From Myxococcus sp. RHSTA-1-4 (lineage in GTDB: Bacteria > Myxococcota > Myxococcia > Myxococcales > Myxococcaceae): DNA of 64,000 bases. The position numbers were made by a program, and so were the translations under genes. The notes beneath the pieces were generated by a model, which searched no databases, was not told the origin of the DNA, and was given only the letters and a program-made list of their open reading frames with translations. The stretch spans positions 1 to 64,000 of the forward strand of contig NZ_JAIQDG010000006.1 of the NCBI RefSeq assembly GCF_020037125.1, read 5' to 3'. Shown here piece by piece: positions 45,829-55,742 of the stretch. Each line of letters opens with the position of its first letter. Position 1 is the stretch's first letter.

Positions 45829-48800
45829 TTAGCACGCGCGGGGGGCCGGGTGACAGTGTTCCGAGAAGCCGCAATGGAGGGCCTGGCAGGTCGCCCTCTC
45901 GCGTCCCGGCCAGTCCCCCTGGACCTCCCCACGCGCCAGCGCCCGGACCGCCCCGGCGAGCCGCCCGGCTGCCGCCTCCAGCCCCTTTGCCCCCACCAGC
46001 CACTCCGGCTCCGGACTCGCCTCCACCAGGAAAACCACACCCACCCGCACCGGCACGCCTTCACGCACCATCCGCCGCGCGGCCAGTTCCAGCGCGGCCA
46101 GTTCGTGCGCGTACGCCGCCGCGCCCAGCGGGTGCCGCCCTCCGGACTTGAAGGCCACCACCACCGCCTCCCCTTCCGGTGACTCCCAGAGGAGGTCCAC
46201 CTCGCCCTCCAGGGCAGCGCCACCGTCCAGGGAGAGCAGGAAGGGCAGCCCGCGGTGGACGGCCTGCGCCGGAGACGCCGACATGCGCCGGGCCAGCTCC
46301 GTGCCCAGGAAGCGCTCCACCGTGCCCAGCACGCCCTCCATGCCCTCTTCATCCGGCAGCGCGCCCGCGTCCCGCAGCAGGACCTCCAGGTGCGCACGGC
46401 GCTCGGCGGGCTCCGCGTCCGGTGCCGCCGCCAGCCGCAGGTCCACCCCGCGCAGCAGGCGCAGCGTGAGCCCCTCCGGACTCCCGGCGGGCAGCCACCC
46501 GTCGGGCTCCACCAGCGGCGGAGCGTCCCGGGGCGGCGTCTCCCAGGGCCACGCCGCCCCCTTCAGTCCCAGCCGATGCACGTAGTGGAAGCGCCGGGGG
46601 CACGCGAGGAAGTCCCGCACCGCGTCCACGGAGGACACCGCCGTCCCCCGCGAGTCACCCTCCTCCGCGTGCGCGCCGCGCACCCGCAGCAGCGCGGCCT
46701 CCAGCCGGGCCCCGGCGCGAGCCATCGCCTCCGGCCCCGGCGGCTCCGGGTCCGCGGGCGGCGGGAGCGAGTCGACGTCCAGGTCGTCCACCAGCTCGCG
46801 CAGCTCCGCGTCCACCTCCAGCCGCCCGTCGATGAGGTGCCACCACGAGTCCTTGCCCCCGCGAGGCTCCGCGCCACCGGACAGCACCAGCATGTCGCGG
46901 GCGCGGGTGAGGGCCACGTAGAGGAGGCGGCGGTACTCGGCGTCCTCGCGCGCCTTCAGCTCGGCCTTCACCGCCTCGAAGCGCTTGGAGGTGTAGCCGT
47001 CCAGCGAGTCCGGCACCCAGGGGCGCAGGGCGATGCCGTGCGCGCGCTCGAAGTGCGCGCGGGCGCTGGTGGTGCGCCGCCGTCCGCCCAGGGCCGGCAC
47101 CACGACGATGGGCCACTCCAGGCCCTTGGCGCGGTGGATGGTGAGGAGCTGCACCGCGCGCGGGTCGCCCGCGTCCAGCAGGTCCGCCTGCGCCTCGGTG
47201 GGGTCGTTCTCCGCCAGCATCCGCAGCTCGCGCGCGAAGGCCACGCACCCGCCCGTGCCCCGCTCGTCCCGGCGCGAGGCCAGCGACAGCAGCTTCTCCA
47301 CGTTGGCGCTCGCCTGCTCCGCGTAGGGCGAGCCCGCCAGCGCCTCGCGGTAGCCCGTCACGTCCAGCGCCGACAGCAGCAGCTCCCTCACGCCCAGCCT
47401 GTCCCGCTCGCGCCGCAGCGCGGGCAGCGCGCCGAGGAAGCGCTCCAGCCGTGTCCGCTCGCGCTCGGGGAGCGGCTCCAGCACCCGCGAGTCCGACAGC
47501 CTCGGTGACGTCAGGGACAGGGGCTGGTCCCCCGCGAGGAGGAACAGCGACGCGTCCGACAGGCCCACCAGCGGCGAGCGCAGCACCGCGGCGAAGGCCA
47601 GCGAGTCCTCCGCGTCCGCCAGCAGCGACAGCAGCGACGCGAGGTCCAGCACCTCCTGTGCGCCGTAGAAGCCGCGCCCGCGCAGCACCCGGTGCGGCAC
47701 GCCGTGGCGGATGAGCGCCTGCCGGTACACCTCCAGGTGAGTGAAGGTCCGGAAGAGCATGGCCACGTCGCCACCGCGCGCCGGGCGAGCGCCCTCGCCG
47801 TCCTCGTTCTTCACGGTGGGCGGCGCCCCGGGCGCCAGCAGGCACCGCAACCGCCGCGCGACGCAGTCCGCATCCAGCCAGCGCAGGTCCGCGGCCGTGT
47901 CGGCCTCCTCCAGCTGCAGCCGCTCCACCACCGGCGCTTCGGTGAGCGAGGAGCGGACGGCGGACAGGTCGTCCTCCTCGGGGACGTAGACGACCTCGAA
48001 GGGGCGCGGTGCGTGCGCGTCGGCCGCGACGAGCACCCCGGCGAAGGTGCGGTTGAAGAAGGACAGCAGCCCCGGCACCGAGCGGCGGTTGTGCTGGAGG
48101 AAGTCGCGCGTGCCGCCCTCGGCTTCAATCTTCTTCGCCAGCACGGAGAAGACGGAGACGTCCGCGCCGCGGAACTCGTAGATGGACTGCTTCCGGTCAC
48201 CCACCGCGCAGAGGAAGGCGGGCTCCAGCGGCAGCGACGCCACCAGGTCCGCGTCCGGCGCCAGCTCGCGTGGCCCACCCTCTCGCTGCTCCGACAACAG
48301 CAGCACCAGCTCCAGCTGGAGGCGGTTTGTGTCCTGGAACTCGTCCACCAGCAGCGCGCCGATGCGCTCCTGCACCTGCCGGCGGAACTCCGGGAAGTCG
48401 CGCAGCAAGTCCCGGGACTTCACCAGCAACGAGGTGAAGTCGAACACGTTGCGGCGCGACAGCTCCGAGTCGTGGCGCTCCTCCACCTGCCCCAGCAGCT
48501 CGCGGAAGGTGGCCTCGAAGGGGGCGGTGCGCCATGCGGCCCAGGCATCATCCAGCCGGGGCACGGAGCCGTCGCTCTTGCCGAAGACGCGCCAGTACAG
48601 CTCGCGCACGGGGGCCGCCGCGCCCTTGCTGAGCCTCGCGAAGTTGCGGCCGTCCGCCTTGAAGCAGGCCCGCAGCCAGGGGAAGCGCTCGCCCTGGCCG
48701 AAGTTCTCCGCCGTCATCCCGTTGAGCGCGCGCTCCAGCCCGCCCAGCAGCCGGCTCCACTCGCCCTTCGCGTCCAGCCCACGCGCCTCGGAGCACAGGC

Positions 48801-49494
48801 GAATGCAATCCGTGATGGCCGCGTCCAGCTCCACGCGGGCCTCGGCCGCGTCTCCCACCGCGGCGGTGGCGGCGCGCAGTCCCTCCTCACGCAGCTTGCG
48901 GTAGACGGACACCAGCGCGGCCACCAGCCCGTCGGAGAAGCCCGAGCCGGAGAAGCCCAGCTCCTGGCACAGCTCGCGCACCTGCGCGTCGCCGTCCTCC
49001 AGCGCGTCCAGCACCACGCGCTCGCACACGTCCTGCACCAGGCCCGTGGCCTCCAGCTCGTCCAGCACCTCGAAGCTGGGGTCGATGCCCACCGCCGGAG
49101 GCGCGCGGCGCAGGAGCTGCCCGCAGAGCGAGTGGAAGGTGCCCACGGTGGCCGCGCCCAGCTCCTCGCGAAGCTGGCGCCACGCGTCCGGCAGGGGGAA
49201 GGGCTTGTCCAGCCGCTCCAGCGAGGCGCGCAGCTCCTTCTCCTGGTCCTGCCGCGTGTCACCCTGGGCCAGTCCGTCCAGGCGCTGGCGCACGCGCGAG
49301 CGCATCTCCGCGGCGGCCTTGTCCGTGAAGGTGAGCATGCACAGCCGCGACGGGCGCACCGCGGGGCCGGCCTCGCGCGCGCCGGCCAGGAGGTGCAGCG
49401 TCATCGTCACCAGGCTGTACGTCTTGCCCGCGCCGGCGCCCGCCATCAGGGCCAGGTTGCGCTCCAGCGCGAACGGGGAGGGAGCGCCGCTCAT
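45829..49494 (-). CDS. addA: AddA-type helicase of AddAB, with a degenerate nuclease domain
   Basis: UvrD-like motor of the AddAB (RecBCD-equivalent) break-resection complex. 1221 residues. Helicase motifs are all present: Walker A GAGAGKT (19-25), ALLVDEFQDTNRLQ, CAVGDRKQSIYEFRGA, LLTIHRAKGLEWPIVVVP and YVALTRARDMLVLSGG. The C-terminal RecB-type nuclease domain keeps VDLLW but has AFK (Ala1114, Lys1116) where D/E-x-K is needed, HRGLPF for the usual ExPF, and YAHEL where QxxxY is expected. Four cysteines (965, 1203, 1208, 1214) form a staple-like set with x4 instead of x2 between the second and third. The start forms an ATGA overlap with addB, and purA follows. Confidence 0.9.
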   Translation of the reverse strand: MSGAPSPFALERNLALMAGAGAGKTYSLVTMTLHLLAGAREAGPAVRPSRLCMLTFTDKAAAEMRSRVRQRLDGLAQGDTRQDQEKELRASLERLDKPFPLPDAWRQLREELGAATVGTFHSLCGQLLRRAPPAVGIDPSFEVLDELEATGLVQDVCERVVLDALEDGDAQVRELCQELGFSGSGFSDGLVAALVSVYRKLREEGLRAATAAVGDAAEARVELDAAITDCIRLCSEARGLDAKGEWSRLLGGLERALNGMTAENFGQGERFPWLRACFKADGRNFARLSKGAAAPVRELYWRVFGKSDGSVPRLDDAWAAWRTAPFEATFRELLGQVEERHDSELSRRNVFDFTSLLVKSRDLLRDFPEFRRQVQERIGALLVDEFQDTNRLQLELVLLLSEQREGGPRELAPDADLVASLPLEPAFLCAVGDRKQSIYEFRGADVSVFSVLAKKIEAEGGTRDFLQHNRRSVPGLLSFFNRTFAGVLVAADAHAPRPFEVVYVPEEDDLSAVRSSLTEAPVVERLQLEEADTAADLRWLDADCVARRLRCLLAPGAPPTVKNEDGEGARPARGGDVAMLFRTFTHLEVYRQALIRHGVPHRVLRGRGFYGAQEVLDLASLLSLLADAEDSLAFAAVLRSPLVGLSDASLFLLAGDQPLSLTSPRLSDSRVLEPLPERERTRLERFLGALPALRRERDRLGVRELLLSALDVTGYREALAGSPYAEQASANVEKLLSLASRRDERGTGGCVAFARELRMLAENDPTEAQADLLDAGDPRAVQLLTIHRAKGLEWPIVVVPALGGRRRTTSARAHFERAHGIALRPWVPDSLDGYTSKRFEAVKAELKAREDAEYRRLLYVALTRARDMLVLSGGAEPRGGKDSWWHLIDGRLEVDAELRELVDDLDVDSLPPPADPEPPGPEAMARAGARLEAALLRVRGAHAEEGDSRGTAVSSVDAVRDFLACPRRFHYVHRLGLKGAAWPWETPPRDAPPLVEPDGWLPAGSPEGLTLRLLRGVDLRLAAAPDAEPAERRAHLEVLLRDAGALPDEEGMEGVLGTVERFLGTELARRMSASPAQAVHRGLPFLLSLDGGAALEGEVDLLWESPEGEAVVVAFKSGGRHPLGAAAYAHELAALELAARRMVREGVPVRVGVVFLVEASPEPEWLVGAKGLEAAAGRLAGAVRALARGEVQGDWPGRERATCQALHCGFSEHCHPAPRAC

Positions 49495-52400
49495 CCGCCC
49501 TCCTCCGTCATCCGGCGCTCCGTAATCCGGCACACGGCGCGGAAGCCGCACATGCCGCAGTCCTGGGGCCGCGCGGCGAAGCGCCCCTCGCGCAGCGTGT
49601 TCACCAGCGACTCCACCGCGTTGGGCAGGTTGAGGCCGTTCTTCTCCGCCACCTTCGCGCGCACCTCGGGGTCCGTGGACAGCAGCTCATCCAACTCCTG
49701 CTCGGAGACGACCTCGGTGAGGTGGATGGTGGCACCCGTGCGCAGCGAGAACCAGGCCGCCTGCTTCGCGTCCCGGTGGCCACTGGCCCGCGCCGCGAAG
49801 AGGTACAGCGGGAGCTGGAAGTCCGACGTGAGCAACTTCTCCTTCAGCGCGCGCCTGTCCAGCCGGCCGGACTTGTAGTCGATGACGCCCACGTCGCCGC
49901 CCGCCTGGTCCAGCCGGTCAATCTTGCCCTCGAAGACGATGGCGTCCCCCTGGATGGGGAGGATGACGTTGCGCCACTTGTCGTCCTCGGCGGCGGGGCC
50001 GAACTGCAGCTCGAACCCCTCCGGCACCATCTTCTCGAAGGGCAGTCCGCGCCGCTCGTCCACGAGGATGCGGCGGGCCATGGCGCGAGCACGCTCATGC
50101 GCCAGCTTCCACAGCGCCGGATGGCCCACGTGGTGGAACTTCTCGAAGTGGGAGATGGCGGACTTGAGCGCGGCGTCCAGCACCTCGTCCGGAATCTCCT
50201 CGGGCGCCTTGCCCAGCAGGCCATGCTTCTTGAGGGCCTGGAACACCTCCTCCACCACCCGGTGCCAGAAGGTGCCGCGCCCGCGTGCGTCGAACTCCTC
50301 GCCCGGCTGGTCCGGCTCCGCCACCTTCAGCCCGTACGTGAGGAAGCCCTGGAAGCCGCAGTTGCCGAAGCGCGCCAGCGCCGACGCGGACAGCGGGCGG
50401 GTGAGGTCGAAGCGGAACGTCTCCCGCAGCGACTCGCGCAGGGTGTTCGCATCCACCGAGCCCGTGTACCGCCCCGGAGCCTGATCCGGGTGGGTAAAGA
50501 ACAGGAGTCGCTCCCGCTCGACCTCCGCCAATTCGCGCGCGCCCGCGTACCAGACCTCCTTCTCGAACTGGCGCCGCAGCAACGGGGCCGCGGAGTCCGG
50601 CTCGGTGACGCGCAGCTTCGGGTGGGCCAGCGCCTCCAGCGCGACGCAGCGGCGCAATTCGGCCTCGGTGAGCACCTCGTCCAGCGGGGGAATGGGCGGC
50701 AGCGAGCGCGGCGTCCACTTCAGCGCGGTGAGCCGGCGCACCTCCTCCAGGAACGCGGAGGGCACCTGCTCCTGCCCGCCCGCGGCCTCCATGGCGAAGG
50801 ACAGGCTCACCGTCGCCTCCGCGGCCACCAGCGCGCTGGCGAACAGCAGCCGGTCCTCCGTGAGGCGCCATGGCGCGCGGTCCTCGAACTCGCCGCCGGT
50901 GAGGCGGAAGATGTCGCGGCCCAGGTGCTTGTTGAGGGCGGCGCGCTCCGCGTCCCCCAGCAGCGGAGAAGGCACGTCCCGCCCCGGGAAGCGCCCCTCC
51001 GTCATTCCCGCGAGGAAGAGGTGGCGGAACGTGCGGCCCGGCAGCTCGGCGACCTCCAGCACCTCCACCGCGGCGCTCCGGGGCCCGCGCGGCGGCAGGT
51101 GCGCGTCCGCCATGGCGTCCCGCAGCCACCGGCCGAAGGTGCGGCGGCGCAGCTTCGGCCCACCGCCCACCGCCTTCATCGTCCGCAACAGTCCCTGCAC
51201 GCGCAGGCGGAGCGCCTCGCGCGCGGCCTCGTCCCGTGCCCGCGCATCCACCGCCCGTGCCCCCAGACCGCCTTCCTCGCGCGGCTCCAGCGGCCCCTCG
51301 GAGTCCATCAGGCCCAGCCGCTCCACCACGTACCACCACGCGGCGAGCAACTCCCCGGCGGTGCCCTCCTCGGGGATGCGGCGGCAGAAGTCCACCAGCA
51401 GCATGCAGCGCTCGCGCAGCACCTGCACGGCGTGGACGCGGTTGCCGGCGTCCTTCTTCTGCGCGCCGTAGAGCGCCAGCTGCCTGCGCGCGAGCCCCTC
51501 CAGGCGCACGTCGTACGCGCCGCGCCCGCGCACCGCGCCCAGCCGGTCGTCACGGACGGCGGCCAGCGCGAAGAGGCTGGCGGGCGCGTCCGGGCCCCCT
51601 CGCGACAGCGTGGGCGCGTAGCGGCTGCCCACCAGGTCCGCGACGCGCTCGGCGGGGAAGCCGTCCTCCACCAGCAGCGGCAGGTCCAGCGCGAGGCGCA
51701 CCGGCCCCGCCAGGGCCAGGGGCTCGCCCCACGGCAGGCGCACGGGCACGCCCAGCTCGCCCAGCGACTCCGAGAGCCACGCGGCCTCCGGCCCCGGCTC
51801 GCGCCACGCGATGGCGATGTCCCCGGGCGAGGCGCCCTCCGCGATGAGCCGCTTCACGTCGCGAGCGACGAGGCGGGCCTCCTCCCGGGCAGTGGCCGCG
51901 CTCCACATTCGCAGCGCGGGCACCGCGTCCTTCAGCACGTCGCGCTCGGCGCGCGGTGAGAACAGGTGGCGGCCCAGGTCGATGAGGGGCCGGCCCTCGA
52001 AGGTGACGTCCGCCTTGAAGAGGTCCACGTGCGGCATCGTCTCGCCGCGGTTCTCGAAGGCGCGGAAGAGGGCCGCCAGCGCCGCGTCCGCCGAGGGCGA
52101 GCCACCCACCGGCGTCTCCACCCGCAGCGTCACCCGCCGCGACTCGCACGCCGCGGCCAGCGCCAGCAGCAGCTCCAGCCCGGAGGGCCGCACGTCGTAG
52201 ATGCCGTGCAGCACGAGCGTACCCACGCCCTCCCAGCCCACCGGCCACGCGCCACGGCCCAGGGCCTCGCGAGCGCCGCGCAACACGTCCTCGCGGTCCG
52301 CCAGCCCCAGCTCGGCCATCTTCTGCTCGTACAGGTGGTACAGGCGGGCGAGCACCCGCACCCTCGCCCGCCGCTCCTGCGGGAGCACCTCCACGGCGTC

Positions 52401-52730
52401 CTGCAATTCACGCGGGGTGAGGCGGCCGGCCTTCAGGTCCAGCACCACGTCCAGCGCGGCGCGGGCGAAGGCGGGCTCCCGGACGTACTCGCCGAACGGG
52501 GTGGGCCCGAGGGCCGGCCCCAGCGAGGCCACCACGGCCCGCGCCGCCACCGCCGGACACGGGCGGCGGTTCAGCTCACGCGCACCGCCCAGTCCCTGGA
52601 GCAGGTCGTCCCAGGTGAGCAGGCTGGTGCCCACCGTCAGGCCGCTCGCATCCCCCAGGGCGCGCAGCGCGGCCTGCCGCCGGCCGGCGTCGGGGTACAC
52701 ATGGAGGGTGCGGCCGGGGCGGGAGGACAT
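49491..52730 (-). CDS. addB: AddB-type nuclease subunit of AddAB
   Basis: Partner of AddA and the only one with an intact nuclease centre. 1079 residues. The N-terminal helicase-like part has no Walker A (HVYPDAGRRQAAL sits at that place), as in known AddB. The C-terminal RecB-type nuclease has RGTFWHRVVEEVFQ, FEGKIDRLD, VIDYKSGRL (Asp951, Lys953) and QLPLYLFAAR. The iron-staple cysteines are 791, 1058, 1061 and 1067, matching C-x(n)-C-x2-C-x5-C of AddB. The start is the ATG at 52730; the frame stays open upstream without similarity. The stop overlaps addA by 4 bp. Confidence 0.92.
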   Translation of the reverse strand: MSSRPGRTLHVYPDAGRRQAALRALGDASGLTVGTSLLTWDDLLQGLGGARELNRRPCPAVAARAVVASLGPALGPTPFGEYVREPAFARAALDVVLDLKAGRLTPRELQDAVEVLPQERRARVRVLARLYHLYEQKMAELGLADREDVLRGAREALGRGAWPVGWEGVGTLVLHGIYDVRPSGLELLLALAAACESRRVTLRVETPVGGSPSADAALAALFRAFENRGETMPHVDLFKADVTFEGRPLIDLGRHLFSPRAERDVLKDAVPALRMWSAATAREEARLVARDVKRLIAEGASPGDIAIAWREPGPEAAWLSESLGELGVPVRLPWGEPLALAGPVRLALDLPLLVEDGFPAERVADLVGSRYAPTLSRGGPDAPASLFALAAVRDDRLGAVRGRGAYDVRLEGLARRQLALYGAQKKDAGNRVHAVQVLRERCMLLVDFCRRIPEEGTAGELLAAWWYVVERLGLMDSEGPLEPREEGGLGARAVDARARDEAAREALRLRVQGLLRTMKAVGGGPKLRRRTFGRWLRDAMADAHLPPRGPRSAAVEVLEVAELPGRTFRHLFLAGMTEGRFPGRDVPSPLLGDAERAALNKHLGRDIFRLTGGEFEDRAPWRLTEDRLLFASALVAAEATVSLSFAMEAAGGQEQVPSAFLEEVRRLTALKWTPRSLPPIPPLDEVLTEAELRRCVALEALAHPKLRVTEPDSAAPLLRRQFEKEVWYAGARELAEVERERLLFFTHPDQAPGRYTGSVDANTLRESLRETFRFDLTRPLSASALARFGNCGFQGFLTYGLKVAEPDQPGEEFDARGRGTFWHRVVEEVFQALKKHGLLGKAPEEIPDEVLDAALKSAISHFEKFHHVGHPALWKLAHERARAMARRILVDERRGLPFEKMVPEGFELQFGPAAEDDKWRNVILPIQGDAIVFEGKIDRLDQAGGDVGVIDYKSGRLDRRALKEKLLTSDFQLPLYLFAARASGHRDAKQAAWFSLRTGATIHLTEVVSEQELDELLSTDPEVRAKVAEKNGLNLPNAVESLVNTLREGRFAARPQDCGMCGFRAVCRITERRMTEEGG

Positions 52731-52885
52731 GCGAGAGCGGAGTGTAGAACGACCGGACGGGTGACTTTCATGCTCCATTCCGGGCCCGCCGCCCAGGGTC
52801 TTTCAACGGTCGCCTGCCTGCCCTCCCTGAGAATGTGGACTACTCCGACATCATCCCGGTGGACGCGGCCACGTTCTCCCGGGAC

Positions 52886-53674
52886 TCACGAATGCGCGGG
52901 GGCCGGGGCATCCACGTAGAAGAGCATCCGCGTGACGAACCGGAACCCGACGCGCTCGTAGAGACGGCCGGCCTCCTCGGAGATGGTGCTCAGGAACAGC
53001 ACCTCCACCCCGCGCGCGAAGGCCTCTTCGGCCGCCCGGGAGACCAGGGCCGCGCCGATGCCGCGCCCGCGCCACTCCTGGAGCGTCGCCACCCCGGCGA
53101 GCTCGGAGGTGCCCCGATGCGGTGGCGATATCAGTCCGCCCGACACCGGCTGCCCGTTCATCCTCGCCAGGAAGGCCCGGCCGTCCTTGAGGTCGGCGAT
53201 AGTCTTGGAGACCTCGTCATCGCTCACCACGACGGACTCGCCGGGGGAGAAGCCCTTGCGCGTGGTGACGCAGAACTCGCGGACCTCCTCGCGGGGCGAG
53301 TCGGGTGAGAGCACCGAGAACGAGAGTCCCTCCGGCGCGCGGAAGGGAACGTAGGTGTCACGCGTGCAGACCATCAGCCGGGCCTCGGCCTCCTGCTGGT
53401 AGCCCGCGTCGCGAAGCTGGCTGGCCAGCGTGGGGGCCAGTGCATCCACGTACTCGAAGCGCGGAGTGCGCTGGCGCGCCTCGAACTCCGAGCGCAACCG
53501 CCGCAGGGCGTCGCTCACGTCTCCCGGCACGGGCCCGTCCGGGATGGCGTAGTTGAAGTAGACCATCGCATCGAACGGGTGGAAGAAGGCCGTGAAGGGC
53601 GGGACGTGGACGGCCGTGTACCGCTCCCTCGCGGACTGGCGCATGGAGTCCTGCAGGCGCTCGATGAGGTTCAT
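52886..53674 (-). CDS. GNAT-family acetyltransferase with N-terminal extension
   Basis: 262 residues. A helical N-terminal part (about 1-120; MNLIERLQDSMRQSARERYT, HPFDAMVYFNYAIPDG) precedes a GNAT domain (about 120-255). The GNAT domain includes LAGVATLQEWRGRGIGAALV (the acetyl-CoA loop RGRGIG) and GRLYERVGFRFVTRMLFYV. Substrate unknown. The N-terminal part resembles the inactive first GNAT repeat of some tandem acetyltransferases. The ATG at 53674 is chosen; the frame extends upstream without similarity. Confidence 0.85.
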   Translation of the reverse strand: MNLIERLQDSMRQSARERYTAVHVPPFTAFFHPFDAMVYFNYAIPDGPVPGDVSDALRRLRSEFEARQRTPRFEYVDALAPTLASQLRDAGYQQEAEARLMVCTRDTYVPFRAPEGLSFSVLSPDSPREEVREFCVTTRKGFSPGESVVVSDDEVSKTIADLKDGRAFLARMNGQPVSGGLISPPHRGTSELAGVATLQEWRGRGIGAALVSRAAEEAFARGVEVLFLSTISEEAGRLYERVGFRFVTRMLFYVDAPAPAHS

Positions 53675-53714
53675 GGCGGCGCACCGTAGCAGGTGCAGCG
53701 CAGCGCCCGGGCGG

Positions 53715-54617
53715 CTACGGGGCTCCGGAGCTGCTCTTCGCCGGTGCTTCCGGGTCATCCGGAGTCCCCGCCGGCGGCGAGGCCGTGACGTGCCCGATGA
53801 AGAGGCTTCCATGCCAGGCGGGGTGCGAGGAGGACGCCTCCGCCCAGCCCCCCTGCACGCTCGTGGCCTTGGGCGTGAGGTCGAGGTGGGGCTTTCCGTC
53901 CGGTGTCTCCGATTTCAGGGGCGCCTCGCCGCAGGTGGGCCCCCGGCACGTCCACACGGTCCCCCCGGCGGTCGTGACGACCAGCGACGTCAATGGGAAA
54001 CCCCACACGCGCAGGTGGCCCCCCATGGCCTGCTCCGCGTCCACGCGCGTGTGATTGTTGCCCGCGAGGACGAGGATGAGGTCCCGGGGAGCCTCCTCTC
54101 GAATGCGGCGCACGCCGAGGGCCATGGCCGTGTCCCCGGAACGGCTCGGTGAATCCAGACCGGCTCCGAACACCCGTACGCGCCAGCCGCGCAGCCTGAA
54201 CCCCCGCAGCCGGTCGAGCATGCCGAGCATGGCCTTGCTCGTCCTGCCATCCGGGTAGGGGCTCCTCCATACCCGCCCCGACAGCAGCCGCTGGCGGTCC
54301 TGCTCCTTGCCAGCGGAGGAGAGCCACGCCTCGAAGGATGCGTCGTTCTCGGCCGACATCTCCAGCGCCACGGAGACGCCGATGCCCCGGCTCGCCGCCT
54401 GGCAGACGAGGTCGCCCAGAAGCCGGGGAATCTCCTGTGTGCCGTGCACTTCACCGAGCAGCACCGTGGCTCCGGGTTGCAGCAGCCGCTCCAGGCCTTC
54501 GAAGCGGGTGCCACAATCCGCTGCCGGTGCCCGGGGCCGAGGAGCGGCCCCGCCGGCCAGAATGCCCAGCACCACCCACGGAAGAATGCGCTTCGGCACA
54601 CGCGTGCATCTCATCAC
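53715..54617 (-). CDS. Exported ChaN/TIKI-like protein
   Basis: 300 residues with a signal-like N-terminus (ILPWVVLGILAGGAAPRPR). The fold signature is that of ChaN (haem-binding) and TIKI/erythromycin esterase-like proteins: TVLLGEVHGTQEIPRLLGDL (about 50-70), then VALEMS (about 87) and LVLAGNNHTRVDAEQAMGGH (about 198). The GExHG, Glu and GNxH residues are present. The C-terminal 80 residues hold two Cys and an acidic, Ser/Pro-rich tail. It could bind haem or a metal at the envelope; the substrate is not predictable. Confidence 0.7.
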   Translation of the reverse strand: MMRCTRVPKRILPWVVLGILAGGAAPRPRAPAADCGTRFEGLERLLQPGATVLLGEVHGTQEIPRLLGDLVCQAASRGIGVSVALEMSAENDASFEAWLSSAGKEQDRQRLLSGRVWRSPYPDGRTSKAMLGMLDRLRGFRLRGWRVRVFGAGLDSPSRSGDTAMALGVRRIREEAPRDLILVLAGNNHTRVDAEQAMGGHLRVWGFPLTSLVVTTAGGTVWTCRGPTCGEAPLKSETPDGKPHLDLTPKATSVQGGWAEASSSHPAWHGSLFIGHVTASPPAGTPDDPEAPAKSSSGAP

Positions 54618-54641
54618 GAGGCCCTCCCCATGTGAGCCAGC

Positions 54642-55451
54642 CTACAGCGACAGCTCGTGGGACATCTCCAGTTGCGAGAGCGCCGGATACGAAAACCCCG
54701 CGCCGAGGAAGAAGCGGTCGCACAGCCCCTCCGGAACGATGGCGCTCGCCGCCAGCGGCTTGCCGGGCCACGCCGCCACGAGCGCGCGAAGCAACCTGCG
54801 TCCGAAGCCCTTCCCCCGCGCCTCCGGCTCCACCGCGAGGGCCCGCAGCGCGAGCGTGGGCGCGGAGACCTCCCCGAGCACCGCCACCGCGGGCCCGAGC
54901 CGGAACGCCCGCGCGGGCAGCGACAGCCCCGCCACCGTGGCCGGCGTGAGCTGCCAGGGCAACCCCTCCGGCAGGAGCCGCGCGCAGTCCCGGGGCTCCA
55001 CCTCCTCCAGCGAGGCCGGCTCCGGCGCCGGCGTCCCGATGAAGCCCACCAGCCGGCGCACGCGCTGGAAGCCCAGCCGCTCGTAGAGCTTCACCGCGGG
55101 GGCGTTCTGCTCGATGACCTCCAGCAGCATCCGTGCGTCGCCACGGGCACGGGCCTCCTCCATCAACGGCCGCAGCATGCCGCCGCCGAGCTTGCGGTTG
55201 CGATGCGAGGGCACGATGCCCATGCCCGCGACGCGGCTCACCCTCCCCCGCCGGGCCATCAGCACCAGCCCCACCGGCGCTCCGTCCACTCGAGCGACGC
55301 GGCTGTCCGCCAGGGAGATGTGCTCGCTCCGCACGCGTGCGTCGAACAGCGCGGGCGCATCGGGGACGGTGACGAAGTAGCCCTCGAACGAGCGGGCGAA
55401 GAGCGTGGACAGGGCGCGGAGCGGCAGCTCGGAGGCGGGCGTGAGTTCCAT
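54642..55451 (-). CDS. Tandem GNAT acetyltransferase
   Basis: 269 residues that read as two GNAT domains. The first (about 1-135) has VAGMGIVPSHRNRKLGGGML, the acetyl-CoA loop, and VKLYERLGFQRVRRLVGFIG. The second (about 150-269) has LRALAVEPEARGKGFGRRLL and CDRFFLGAGFSYPALSQLEM. Both acetyl-CoA loops look usable. No substrate clue. The ATG at 55451 begins MELTPASELPLRALST; an upstream extension is without similarity. Confidence 0.85.
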   Translation of the reverse strand: MELTPASELPLRALSTLFARSFEGYFVTVPDAPALFDARVRSEHISLADSRVARVDGAPVGLVLMARRGRVSRVAGMGIVPSHRNRKLGGGMLRPLMEEARARGDARMLLEVIEQNAPAVKLYERLGFQRVRRLVGFIGTPAPEPASLEEVEPRDCARLLPEGLPWQLTPATVAGLSLPARAFRLGPAVAVLGEVSAPTLALRALAVEPEARGKGFGRRLLRALVAAWPGKPLAASAIVPEGLCDRFFLGAGFSYPALSQLEMSHELSL

Positions 55452-55742
55452 GCGGTGGGAGTCTCTAGCAAATCCCACGCTGCGAAGCCCCCGGCCCGGC
55501 CGCGCCTCCGCATTGTCCGCGACGAGCACCGGGCGGCCCCGCGCCTGCACCTGCTCCTCACCCCGGTGAAGGGTCCACGACTGTCCATCCGAGAGGAGGC
55601 TGAAGTAGAGGCACGCATGCTGGCCCAGGTCCTCGGGCTTCGTCAGGGGCCGGCGGCCCCGGAGCTACGAAGGGGCGGCGCAGAGGATGCGGTGGTTGGT
55701 GGCGAGCGCCGGACCACGAGGCTGGAATCCGGCGGGCAGGGA

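Noticed and set aside
55452-55742. A gene between the tandem GNAT gene and the propeller remnant.
   Set aside because: Frames are open from base composition only; an ATG at 55687 leads to a short chain in a different frame from the remnant.
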